The notes: a model not told the origin generated them from the letters alone. Positions 1 through 6,408 are shown, counted from the first letter of the stretch. The stretch is 9,926 nucleotides of DNA from Aromatoleum sp. (GCA_010365205.1 JAAFGU010000202.1:1-9926), one strand, 5' to 3'. Numbers and translations: made by a program.

Positions 1-118
1 CGCCCGCGCCGAGGAAGCCGCAAGGCGCCAGGCCGCGGATGCCGCGCAGCCGCGTTTTGCCGGCCGCCCGACCAAGCGCGATCGGCGCAAGCTCGAGGAT
101 TTCCTCAGCGAATCCTGA
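1..118 (+). CDS. hslR: Hsp15-like S4 RNA-binding heat shock protein, C-terminal end only
   Basis: Only the last 38 codons are in the window, read from base 2 to the TGA at 116-118; the start lies upstream. The tail is rich in Ala, Glu and Arg and ends with a basic stretch, GRPTKRDRRKLEDFL. This resembles the RPxKKxRRxLxxF tail of E. coli Hsp15, the S4-domain protein that binds stalled 50S subunits carrying nascent chain-tRNA and helps recycle them. The S4 domain itself would be upstream and cannot be seen, so the call rests on the tail alone. The gene converges on the minus-strand genes that end at 186. Another small basic protein with a similar tail remains possible. Confidence 0.62.
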   Translation, partial: ARAEEAARRQAADAAQPRFAGRPTKRDRRKLEDFLSES

Positions 119-132
119 CGCCCCGCGGGGCG
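119..132. terminator. GC-rich perfect palindrome between convergent genes
   Basis: The 14 bases CGCCCCGCGGGGCG form a perfect palindrome that begins directly after the stop codon of the Hsp15-like gene. It lies in the 67-base gap before the end of the opposing small membrane protein gene. There is no T-run on either side, so it is not a classic intrinsic terminator. It could still help end transcription or protect RNA ends between convergent units. Short GC palindromes also arise by chance in DNA this rich in G and C. Confidence 0.28.
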
Positions 133-185
133 CGCGATCCCGCGGAGTCGGTCCGCGCCGCGGGGTCGCCCGTGACGCGCCGCAT

Positions 186-365
186 TCAGCAAATCCGGAA
201 CGCGGAAAGATCCAGCAGCAGGTCCGGGTTCTGATAGCCGCGCCAGATTGCGTACGCCAGAAGCGCGGCGAGCACGAGGCCAATTGTGTGCCACACCGCG
301 CGCGAAACACCTGCGCGCCCGGCGTGGACGTCGATAGAGTGGGAGCGTTCCGCGGGCGTCGACAT
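186..365 (-). CDS. Small single-pass membrane protein, 59 residues, unknown function
   Basis: This short ORF starts with an ATG at 365, 10 bases after the stop of the MerR-family regulator gene, so the two are probably co-transcribed. The polar N-terminus (about residues 1-20, MSTPAERSHSIDV) is followed by one hydrophobic segment at about 24-42 (WHTIGLVLAALLAYAIW). An RGYQNPDLLLDLS tail follows, as expected for a single inner-membrane helix. No enzymatic motif is visible and I do not recognise a family. The Shine-Dalgarno match is poor (AGCTCG upstream), so translation may be coupled to the regulator. A longer reading of the same frame runs back into the regulator gene and is a shadow; only this 3' part has membrane-protein character. 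Association with the regulator is inferred from spacing alone. Confidence 0.6.
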   Translation of the reverse strand: MSTPAERSHSIDVHAGRAGVSRAVWHTIGLVLAALLAYAIWRGYQNPDLLLDLSAFRIC

Positions 366-375
366 CCGGTCGAGC

Positions 376-1398
376 TTACGCCCGCGCCGGACGCTCGGGC
401 AACAGGCCCAGCAACTGCACGGTGCCGGACGGCAGCACGCCCATTTCCCGCATTGCGGCCATGATCGAGCTGAAATCCACTGCGGTGCGAACCGCGGGAA
501 TCGGTTTCGCGAGGAGGTGCACGGCGCGCCCGCTGACAACCAGCGGCATGTCGGCCGGAAGCTCGTTGCGCAGCGATCGGATTTCCTGGCCCGCGATCTT
601 TCCAGAAATGCCGCGATCGAACAGCAACACGACCATGTTGACCTTGTAGGCCTCGGCCGCGCCGGCGATTTCCTGACCCGGGACACCCGCGCCGAGGGTC
701 AGGCAGTTGACGCCTTCGGTGAACAGAAGAAGTTCGAGGATGGCGAGCCCTAGCTGATTCGGGTCATTCGGCGGCGTCGCCAGCAGGATCTGCCGCGCAT
801 CGCGCGTCGGCCGCACGAGCCGGGTGACGTCCCGCAGCAGCCGTTGCGCGAGATCTGCGAAGCGCAGCTCCTGGAAGTTCTGCATCTCGCCGCGGACGAC
901 GCGCTCGTGGACGGCCTCGTTCAGCGGAATGAGCGTCTGTTCGAGGAATCGACGCAAGCCCTGCCCCACCAGCAGCTTCGAAAGATGGTTCAGCAGCTCA
1001 CCGATCCGATGCTCTGCGAGGAGCTTCACCGCGGTCTCGATTTCTGACGGCAACGGCAAAGGGGCCTCGACGGTCAGGCCCAACATCGACTGCAGCGCGG
1101 AGCCTGCCAGCGGCACCACCGCCCCAGCGCGCCAGCCCTCGGACAGAAGTTGCTTGATCAGCTTCAAGCGCGCCACCTGGTCGGGCGGATACACCCGGTC
1201 GCCGAAAGGGTCGCGCAGCGGATCCGGAAAACCGTAACGGCGTTGCCACATGTAGAGTTGTTCTCGCCGCAGTCCGGTGAGGCGGACCACCTCCCGGATG
1301 TGCATTGAACTCCGGGGTTCCTGCGGAATGTTGCGTATTTCGGCCATCTGCGGGGACGGCTCGCGACGGCGCGTCGGCGCCTTGATCAAAATACCCAT
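376..1398 (-). CDS. MerR-family regulator with degenerate cobalamin-binding-like domain (MlrA/CarH type)
   Basis: The N-terminal MerR winged helix-turn-helix spans about residues 32-90, with LTGLRREQLYMWQRRYGFP and the DRVYPPDQVARLKLIKQLL helix. A helical bundle and a Rossmann-like domain resembling the B12-binding domain of CarH/LitR follow (about 120-335). In B12-dependent members a Trp and a Glu-His pair in the bundle and the DxHxxG His contact the cofactor. Here these places read VVRGE, QELRF and DPNQLG, so Trp, both His residues and the usual C-terminal GG appear to be lost. This suggests a B12-independent regulator, as in E. coli MlrA or BluR. I chose the ATG at 1398 because AAGGA lies 9 bases upstream; the ATG at 1407 sits almost on top of that site. 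The gene is divergent from the PilZ-like gene and heads a pair with the small membrane protein. Targets are unknown, with autoregulation through the gap plausible. Confidence 0.85.
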   Translation of the reverse strand: MGILIKAPTRRREPSPQMAEIRNIPQEPRSSMHIREVVRLTGLRREQLYMWQRRYGFPDPLRDPFGDRVYPPDQVARLKLIKQLLSEGWRAGAVVPLAGSALQSMLGLTVEAPLPLPSEIETAVKLLAEHRIGELLNHLSKLLVGQGLRRFLEQTLIPLNEAVHERVVRGEMQNFQELRFADLAQRLLRDVTRLVRPTRDARQILLATPPNDPNQLGLAILELLLFTEGVNCLTLGAGVPGQEIAGAAEAYKVNMVVLLFDRGISGKIAGQEIRSLRNELPADMPLVVSGRAVHLLAKPIPAVRTAVDFSSIMAAMREMGVLPSGTVQLLGLLPERPARA

Positions 1399-1433
1399 TG
1401 TCGTCATTCCTTAGCGTAAATCGTCACATCCGC

Positions 1434-1453
1434 TGTGCAACATGTGCTGCACA
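1434..1453. promoter_or_regulatory. Inverted repeat TGTGCA-N8-TGCACA, candidate operator for the MerR-family regulator
   Basis: Perfect 6-base arms TGTGCA (1434-1439) and TGCACA (1448-1453) flank an 8-base spacer that itself holds ACATGT. The element lies 36-55 bases upstream of the chosen regulator start, where a self-regulatory site is often found. CarH/LitR-type regulators use TGTACA-like half-sites, and TGTGCA differs from that by one base. That it is the operator is an inference from symmetry, position and this similarity. Confidence 0.38.
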
Positions 1454-1591
1454 AGTATATTTCGCCCCCGGATCCTCCGCTGCCGCGGTCGAACGCGGAC
1501 ATCGACAGCACTCGGTCCATCGCCAGCATCTGCACGCTGTGGGGCACGGAACGTACCATGCACGATGTGTGCCAATTCCCGGACACAGTGC

Positions 1592-1620
1592 TTGCCGGTG
1601 GTTCGCCTTTGGGCGATCAT
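1592..1620 (+). promoter_or_regulatory. Weak sigma70-like promoter candidate for the PilZ-like gene
   Basis: TTGCCG (1592-1597) and GATCAT (1615-1620) are 17 bases apart. Each matches four of six positions of the -35 and -10 consensus. Transcription from here would give a leader of about 80 bases before the ATG at 1710. Matches of this quality occur by chance, so this is only a candidate. Confidence 0.2.
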
Positions 1621-1709
1621 GGCTGAGGCACCGGCACCGGACCTCCGGGGCCGTTCGCCGAGGCGTTTGCGTCGAGAAGCGCTGGATCCGTCGACCTACG
1701 ATTGGTGCG

Positions 1710-3401
1710 ATGTTCGGATTCGGAAAACATTCCAGGGACCCCCTCGCCGACATCAAATCGGCGGAGCGTTGGGTCGCCTCGCTCCCGACCAACGATCCGC
1801 TCGCTGTCCACAGCGAACTGCTGTTGGAATTGGGCAAATGTGCCGAGCGGACGGCCCGGCGCGCGCCGGCTCAGCTCGAGGCGGTGTTCTATGTGGACGC
1901 GCACACGGAAAACCTGCGCGCCACGCTGACGAGCCAATATATCGAGCACGCGGCCCGTTCGAGCAAAATCGAGAACCAGATCTGGCAGGCGCTGTTCGAC
2001 CTGACGCAGGGCTTTCTCATCTGTTACCAGGCCTTCGCGCACGAAGTCTCCGGCCACGCGTTGAGCAACAAGTGGCAAACCATGCTGCCGGAGCTCGTGG
2101 CGCGCCAGGTGATCCATCTCGGTCTTGACGCCAAGACCCGGCTCTACCGCTACGAGCAATGGATCCCGGCGAAGTGGGCGGAGCTGCACGCCCTGTTCAC
2201 GCTGGCCTGTTCGCGGCAGATCGAACGCCGGCCGTTCGTGGTGAAAGCCGACGGCGGCACGACGACCATCGAGCACGAATACCTGGTTGCGCTGATTCTG
2301 CAACTCATGAATTCCGGCAACCTGACCGCGAAGCACCTCGAATGGATGACCGCGCAGCTCGATGAGTGGTGCGCGCCACTGCGGCTTACGCTGGAGCCCT
2401 CGTCGGTGACGTCGTTCTACGTGGACGTGGGCAGCCGGGCCGGCTTGAGACGCCGATCACCGGCGCCACTCGAAGGGCGGGTGCTGTTCCTCGACACTCG
2501 GCCGCTGCACGCGCTGCTGATGCAGAGCTACATCGTGCTGGAGCAGAAGATCAAGGCGCAGCCGATGTCGGAGAAAACGCCGCGTCGAAGCGAACAGCTC
2601 GCTCTGGTTACCCGGCTGGCGAGCCAGGTCGACCCCGAATTCAAGCCGTTCGCGCGTCGCGGCGAGAGAACGACGGCGGTCGGCACCGTCGACGCAATCG
2701 TCGGCTTCGCGAGGATCTCGGGGTACCTGCGCGAGGAAGAGCGCATGCCGGTGCCGGAGCTTGAAGCGGGCAAGAGCTTCGGCAGCACCATGGAACTCGC
2801 GGTCTTCGGCCGGATGCGCAACGAACGCGACCGCCGCAACGAGCTCGCGCGCCGCCGCCTCTCGACGTTCGCCGCACCCGGCGGACCGTGGGAAGTGAAG
2901 GACGTCAGCCGGACCGGATTCCGTCTTATCGCGCCGATGAGCGCAGCGAACGTGGTGACGCTCGGAACGCTCGCGGCGATCCGCGCCCACGGGCACCTCG
3001 TCTGGACGCTCGGAATTGTCCGCCGGATGCGGCGGCTCACGATCGACCGGGCAGAGATCGGCCTGCAGGTCATCGCCAATACGCTGGTCGGGGTCGACCT
3101 CGTCGAACAGCGCAAGGCGGAGGGCGCCGATTACTCCGTGGACGGGGAGGCGACCACGGTCAATGGCCGCTCGTTCCAGGGACTCTTCCTCGCGCTGCGC
3201 AAACGCGACGCCGATGCGGTTGTGCAATCGCTGATCGTTCCGGCCGCCGAATACCAGCCCGCGCGCCGGTTCAAGGTGCTGACGTCGAAATCGGTGACGC
3301 CGATCCGCTTCGGCCGCCTGCTCGAGCAACAACCCGAATGGGTGTGGACCGCCATTGAGCCGCTGCAGCTCGAAGAATCCGCCGCCGCGCCGCGCGGCTG
3401 A
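1710..3401 (+). CDS. PilZ-like domain protein, probable cyclic-di-GMP-type effector
   Basis: The protein has 563 residues. The first 300 or so are mostly alpha-helical and soluble, with no signal peptide or membrane segment and no enzyme motif I recognise. The C-terminal part has two hallmarks of PilZ domains in the right order. RRGER at 316-320 fits the RxxxR c-di-GMP-binding motif, and DVSRTG at 398-403 fits D/NxSxxG; it is followed by beta-rich sequence (GIVRRMRR...AEIGLQVI) typical of PilZ barrels. The two motifs are about 78 residues apart, more than in a minimal PilZ domain, which implies an insertion or a divergent fold. I chose the ATG at 1710 because MFGFGK begins the conserved-looking protein; upstream residues do not. 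No clear Shine-Dalgarno site is seen. A damaged acyl-CoA synthetase gene follows 17 bases downstream. Ligand binding is inferred from the motifs. Confidence 0.72.
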   Translation: MFGFGKHSRDPLADIKSAERWVASLPTNDPLAVHSELLLELGKCAERTARRAPAQLEAVFYVDAHTENLRATLTSQYIEHAARSSKIENQIWQALFDLTQGFLICYQAFAHEVSGHALSNKWQTMLPELVARQVIHLGLDAKTRLYRYEQWIPAKWAELHALFTLACSRQIERRPFVVKADGGTTTIEHEYLVALILQLMNSGNLTAKHLEWMTAQLDEWCAPLRLTLEPSSVTSFYVDVGSRAGLRRRSPAPLEGRVLFLDTRPLHALLMQSYIVLEQKIKAQPMSEKTPRRSEQLALVTRLASQVDPEFKPFARRGERTTAVGTVDAIVGFARISGYLREEERMPVPELEAGKSFGSTMELAVFGRMRNERDRRNELARRRLSTFAAPGGPWEVKDVSRTGFRLIAPMSAANVVTLGTLAAIRAHGHLVWTLGIVRRMRRLTIDRAEIGLQVIANTLVGVDLVEQRKAEGADYSVDGEATTVNGRSFQGLFLALRKRDADAVVQSLIVPAAEYQPARRFKVLTSKSVTPIRFGRLLEQQPEWVWTAIEPLQLEESAAAPRG

Positions 3402-3418
3402 CCGCGTCCCCGGCGCCC

Positions 3419-4639
3419 ATGACGCCCGACCGCTACGCCGAGATTCGCGCCGCGCACCGCTGGGACGTGCCGCGCGATTTCAACATCGCGCGCGCGTGCT
3501 GCGGTCGTTGGGCGGGCGATCGCGCGCGTTTTGCGCTGTATTGGAAAGACGAGTCCGGCGCCGCGGCCAAGTACACCTTCTGGGATCTGCAGCGGGAGGC
3601 GAACCGACTGTCGAACGCACTCGCCGCATGCGGCGTGGGCCGCGGCGACATGGTCGCGTCGACGCGGCACGACCAGCCCGCCGATTGGACGTGGATCGGC
3701 GGACTGATGGACGCGCTGCTGCCGACGCTGTATTTCGGGCAGCCGACGATCGGCTATCGGGGCCGCTTCGATCCGGAACGCGCCTTCGCGCTGATCGAGA
3801 AGTACGGGATCCGGAACGCATTCCTGTTTCCCACCGCGCTCAAGCTGACGATGAAGGCGTTTCCCTGTCCGCGGGATCGGTTCGATCTCCATTTGCCCAG
3901 CATCATGAGCGCCGTCGAGGCCGCGGGCACGACGGCGTTCGACTGGACGCGGGACGCGCTCGGGGCGACGATCAACGAAATGTTCGGGCAGACCGAGATG
4001 AATTGCAGCGTCGGCAACTCGCACACGCTGTGGTCGGCGAAACCGGGTTCGGCCGGGCTTCCGTATCCCGGTCACCGGATCGCGCTGATCGACGACGAGG
4101 GCCATGAAATCTCGGGCGACGAGATCGGCGAAGTCGTCGTGCACCGGATCGCGCCGGACGGAACGCCCGATCCCGTGTTCTTCATCGGGTATTTCGGGAA
4201 TCCGGAGGGCACGACGAACAAGTTCCGCGGCGACTGGTGCCGCACCGTCGACCTCGCGCGATGCGATGCCGAGGGCTACCTCTGGTATCAGGGCCGCGCC
4301 GACGACATGTTCAAGGCCGCCGAATACCGCATCGGGCCGTCGGCGATCGAAAACTGCCTGGTCCGGCACGCGGCCGTCGCCACCGCGGCGGTGGTCGCCT
4401 CGCCCGACGAGTTGCGCGGCAACATCGTCAAGGCGTTCATCGCGCTTACCGCGGTGCACGAGCCGTCGCCGGCGCTCGAGGACGACATTCAGCAGCACGT
4501 TCGCCGGTTCCTCGCGCCCTACGCGTTTCCGAGGGAAATCGAGTTCATCGACGCACTGCCGATGACAACGACCGGCAAGGTCCAGCGGCGTGTTCTCCGC
4601 GAGCGCGAGCGCAAGGCAGCACCCGGGTCGCGCCGGTGA
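3419..4639 (+). CDS. AMP-forming acyl-CoA synthetase with large in-frame internal deletion, probably inactive
   Basis: The protein has 406 residues, against about 540-560 for acetyl/medium-chain acyl-CoA synthetases, which turn a carboxylic acid, ATP and CoA into acyl-CoA. The N-terminus (residues 15-80, through YTFWDLQREANRL and GVGRGDMVA) aligns with the usual start. Sequence then jumps at about residues 80-85 to PADWTWIGGLMDALLP, which normally lies about 140-150 residues later. The lost part should hold the TSGTTGxPKG P-loop, which is absent everywhere in the protein. Later motifs remain: FGQTEMN (189-195), GDWCRTVDLA (271-280), GRADDMFKAAEYRIGP (292-307) and the TTGKVQRR lysine loop (384-391). 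Without the P-loop, adenylation is unlikely. The start has no good Shine-Dalgarno site and lies 17 bases after the PilZ-like gene; the end overlaps the ACT-domain gene. The substrate cannot be told. The cause could be true gene decay or an assembly collapse. Confidence 0.82.
   Translation: MTPDRYAEIRAAHRWDVPRDFNIARACCGRWAGDRARFALYWKDESGAAAKYTFWDLQREANRLSNALAACGVGRGDMVASTRHDQPADWTWIGGLMDALLPTLYFGQPTIGYRGRFDPERAFALIEKYGIRNAFLFPTALKLTMKAFPCPRDRFDLHLPSIMSAVEAAGTTAFDWTRDALGATINEMFGQTEMNCSVGNSHTLWSAKPGSAGLPYPGHRIALIDDEGHEISGDEIGEVVVHRIAPDGTPDPVFFIGYFGNPEGTTNKFRGDWCRTVDLARCDAEGYLWYQGRADDMFKAAEYRIGPSAIENCLVRHAAVATAAVVASPDELRGNIVKAFIALTAVHEPSPALEDDIQQHVRRFLAPYAFPREIEFIDALPMTTTGKVQRRVLRERERKAAPGSRR
3655..3666. 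repeat. Perfect 12-base palindrome at the deletion junction
   Basis: CGCGTCGACGCG (3655-3666) is its own reverse complement. It covers codons 79-83 of the truncated acyl-CoA synthetase gene, exactly where sequence typical of the N-terminus joins sequence typical of the middle of the enzyme. It may mark the breakpoint of the deletion, or be a chance motif in GC-rich coding DNA. Confidence 0.5.
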
Positions 4640-5027
4640 TCGGTCTCGCGCGGCGTCTCAAACTCATCCTGATGTCGGACCCGCTGGCGATCTGCCGCCT
4701 CGGGCCGGAGTCCGGATTGCCGGAGTGGGCGCTCAGTTCGCCCTATTGGTCCGTCACGAAGACGCCGGACGAGATCTCGGTCGTTTGCCCAGAAAGCGCG
4801 GTACCGAACGGGGTCGCCGCCAGCCGCGGCTGGCGGGCGAAGGGCCGTTGCCGCTCGACCAGACCGGCATTCTGGCGAGCGTGATCGGGCCGCTCGCCAA
4901 CGCCCGCGTCTCGGTCTTCGCCGTGGCGACCTACGACACCGACTACGTGCTCTTTCCCGCCGCGCAGCGCGTGGCAGCGATCGCGGCACTCGAGGCCGCG
5001 GGGCATTCCGTCAGCGCCGTCGTCTAG
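4636..5027 (+). pseudogene. ACT-domain protein gene broken by a frameshift
   Basis: Two pieces in different frames together make one small ACT-domain protein. The first starts at GTG 4636, overlapping the synthetase stop by four bases (GTGA). It reads LKLILMSDPLAICRL, then SPYWSVTKTPDEISVVCPE, to SRGWRA near 4839. The second, in another frame from about 4839, reads EGPLPLDQTGILASVIGPLANARVSVFAVATYDTDYVLF and ends at TAG 5025-5027. In intact relatives as I recall them, about five residues link GWR to GPL; only about two are left, so roughly 10 bases seem lost. Unshifted, the first frame ends at 4884 without the TGILAS...DTDY half. ACT domains usually bind small ligands such as amino acids; no ligand can be named. 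An ATG at 4672 is possible but would cut off the first beta-strand. No slippery heptamer is seen, so programmed frameshifting is unlikely; a sequencing error cannot be excluded. Confidence 0.78.
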
Positions 5028-5049
5028 GAGGAAGGCCTGCGCCTCCTCC
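5027..5049. terminator. Hairpin between convergent genes, likely terminator
   Basis: GGAGG (5027-5031) pairs with CCTCC (5045-5049), and AGGC (5033-5036) pairs with GCCT (5041-5044). This gives a nine-pair stem with one bulged A and a CTGC loop. It begins at the last base of the ACT-domain stop codon and lies between that gene and the end of the opposing exosortase H-associated gene. No T-run follows on either strand, so it may act with Rho or as a pause and RNA-stability element. Confidence 0.5.
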
Positions 5050-5079
5050 CGCAGGGCGCCGCGTCGTACGGTGACCACG

Positions 5080-5661
5080 TCAGGATGACGCGGGATGTCC
5101 CCGGAACCGGTCGAGCAGCGCGCGGTGCATGAGCACCCAGGCGACCGCGGGTGCAACGGTGGGCAGGATCAGCGTGCCGAACTGGTAGGCGAATGCGATC
5201 ACCTCGCGCTGGGGGGCGGAAAAACCGGTCTGCGAGGCCACCAACGGTCCCGAGGTGATCGCGACGTTCTTCAGAAAATCGGCCAGCACGCCCCAGGTCA
5301 TCACCGGTACCAACACCGCGTACCCCAATGCCAGCTTGCGCGGCCAACGCGGCTCGCGCGCGGCAAGCACCAGTGCGGCAAACAGCGGCAGCCCGTACGA
5401 ATACTGCAGTCCGTCGACCTCGAGCGACACGTATCCGGTCGCTCCGGCAATTCCGGGTCGCAGCGACGTCGCGAACGTGAACACCGACCCGGTCTGCTCG
5501 ACGGCGCGAACCAGGTCCGCGACGCTCGCGCCGCACACCAGCTCGAGCAACAGTTTCACCGGCCACAGCAGCGCCGGCGCCGTGAAATACCAGATCGCGA
5601 AGGCCACCGGCAGCCACGCGACGACCTTGATCACGAAACGCGGAACGGAGCTTGGAGACAT
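5080..5661 (-). CDS. Exosortase H-associated membrane protein
   Basis: This is a 193-residue hydrophobic protein with about four membrane helices: residues about 9-30 (VIKVVAWLPVAFAIWYFTAPALLW), 90-105 (YGLPLFAALVLAA), 112-130 (LALGYAVLVPVMTWGVLA) and 158-180 (FGTLILPTVAPAVAWVLM). A conserved-looking periplasmic stretch, GYVSLEVDGLQYSYGLPL, lies between the first two. Proteins of this type are found next to exosortase H genes in IPTLxxWG-CTERM protein-sorting systems. Their exact role is not settled; they probably assist the sortase in the inner membrane. The xrtH gene lies upstream on the same strand, which supports the call. I chose the ATG at 5661 because the text before it (MYASLWVAVLAA, from an ATG at 5697) adds an unusual extra hydrophobic start; neither start has a clear Shine-Dalgarno site. 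Confidence 0.78.
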   Translation of the reverse strand: MSPSSVPRFVIKVVAWLPVAFAIWYFTAPALLWPVKLLLELVCGASVADLVRAVEQTGSVFTFATSLRPGIAGATGYVSLEVDGLQYSYGLPLFAALVLAAREPRWPRKLALGYAVLVPVMTWGVLADFLKNVAITSGPLVASQTGFSAPQREVIAFAYQFGTLILPTVAPAVAWVLMHRALLDRFRGHPASS

Positions 5662-5697
5662 CGCCGCTAGGACCGCGACCCATAAGCTTGCGTACAT

Positions 5698-5839
5698 GCC
5701 AAGAGCCCATTCCGCACGCCGAGCGCGTCAGTCGACTGAGGCGAACCGCAGACATAGCTCGAGCTCTGGCGAGGATGAGCGACAAGGCGATCGGCGATGC
5801 GGATCGGGTCGGACATAGCAAAACTTAAGGGTCGCGGTA
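5698..5839. other. Short gap between xrtH and its partner gene, with two palindromes
   Basis: This gap holds the perfect palindromes TCAGTCGACTGA (5728-5739) and AGCTCGAGCT (5756-5765), whose centres are 27 bases apart. A 49-codon minus-strand ORF beginning MSDPIRIADR can be read across it, but it has no Shine-Dalgarno site and no recognisable character. The gap is longer than other spacings in this gene group, so it may hold a separate promoter or operator for the partner gene, or remnants of lost sequence. Confidence 0.35.
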
Positions 5840-6367
5840 CTAGGCGGAGGCCGTGGCGATCGCCGGCGGCGCGGAACCGCCGCCGCCCCCGCCGCGCGGC
5901 AACGTCCGCACCCAGATCAGCCACACGATCAGGACGTCGAGCATGATCAGCGCCTGCCAGACGTAAAGGTGCGCCCATTCGAACACCTGGAAGTTCCACT
6001 GCCCGATGTAGAAGAGGCTGATCACGCGAATCACGTTGAGTCCCTGCACCGCGAAGATGCCGGCGGCAAGCCCGGCGGCTTTGCTCTTCCACGGCGCCGG
6101 GAACGCTAGCATCGCCGCCAGCAGGACGATTGTCGCCTCGACGCCGTTGCAGCCGGCCTCGATCGAGACTGCGAATCCGTTGCTCGTGCTGCGGATAACC
6201 TTGCCCGCCGCGACGACGTTCGGGTCGAACATCGTGACCAGCGACGTCGACACCTGTGCCAGCACGCCCGTCCACGGTTCGACGAAGAACCGCTGCGCCC
6301 AGGGCGTGAGCTCGCCGCCGAACAGCGCGGCCTGTATCACGACGAACAGGATGAAGAAGCGGAGCAC
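5840..6367 (-). CDS. xrtH: Exosortase H (IPTLxxWG-CTERM-specific)
   Basis: This is a 175-residue polytopic inner-membrane protein of the exosortase/archaeosortase family. These enzymes recognise C-terminal sorting signals on exported proteins and cleave them or transfer the protein to an envelope anchor. The expected triad is present in order: Cys73 in EAGCNGVEA, Arg114 in GLNVIRVISLFYIG and His133 in EWAHLYVWQ. Helices are visible at about 4-20, 78-90, 98-122 and 136-153. The short length and the associated membrane protein gene downstream point to the H type, whose substrates end in an IPTLxxWG motif, a membrane helix and basic residues; no such substrate is in this window. The C-terminus is an odd glycine run (PRGGGGGGSAPP), likely a flexible cytoplasmic tail. 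Translation starts at GTG 6367, 41 bases after amiC, with no strong Shine-Dalgarno site; co-transcription with tsaE-amiC is likely. Confidence 0.88.
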   Translation of the reverse strand: MLRFFILFVVIQAALFGGELTPWAQRFFVEPWTGVLAQVSTSLVTMFDPNVVAAGKVIRSTSNGFAVSIEAGCNGVEATIVLLAAMLAFPAPWKSKAAGLAAGIFAVQGLNVIRVISLFYIGQWNFQVFEWAHLYVWQALIMLDVLIVWLIWVRTLPRGGGGGGSAPPAIATASA

Positions 6368-6408
6368 CGCGCGATTCTAACCGACCGGCCGTGTCCGCCG
6401 GAATCGGC

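Larger units (their letters stand above)
1399..1709. other. Gene-free divergent regulatory gap
   Basis: These 311 bases separate the divergent starts of the MerR-family regulator (-) and the PilZ-like gene (+). Short ORFs can be read across the gap on both strands, but none has recognisable protein character or a convincing start. The frame of the PilZ-like gene stays open back to 1398, yet its upstream residues look like translated non-coding DNA. The gap contains the inverted repeat at 1434-1453 and a weak promoter candidate at 1592-1620, and should hold the control signals of both genes. Confidence 0.6.

Noticed and set aside
1435..1626. 63-codon plus-strand ORF in the divergent gap
   Set aside because: It has no Shine-Dalgarno site or protein character and overlaps the candidate operator.
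1398..1709. N-terminal extension of the PilZ-like protein back to 1398
   Set aside because: Residues before MFGFGK are rich in Cys, His and Arg, look like translated non-coding DNA, and would overlap the regulator start.
3131..4498. 455-codon minus-strand ORF opposite the synthetase gene
   Set aside because: It is rich in Arg, Gly and Ala, has no domain pattern, and lies opposite clear acyl-CoA synthetase motifs; long antisense frames are expected at this GC content.
4830..4850. Programmed ribosomal frameshift in the ACT-domain gene
   Set aside because: There is no slippery heptamer or downstream pseudoknot-like structure at the seam, and residues seem to be missing, so a deletion explains it better.
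5667..5815. 49-codon minus-strand ORF (MSDPIRIADR...) between xrtH and its partner
   Set aside because: It has no ribosome-binding site, no hydrophobic or domain pattern, and overlaps the start of the partner gene.
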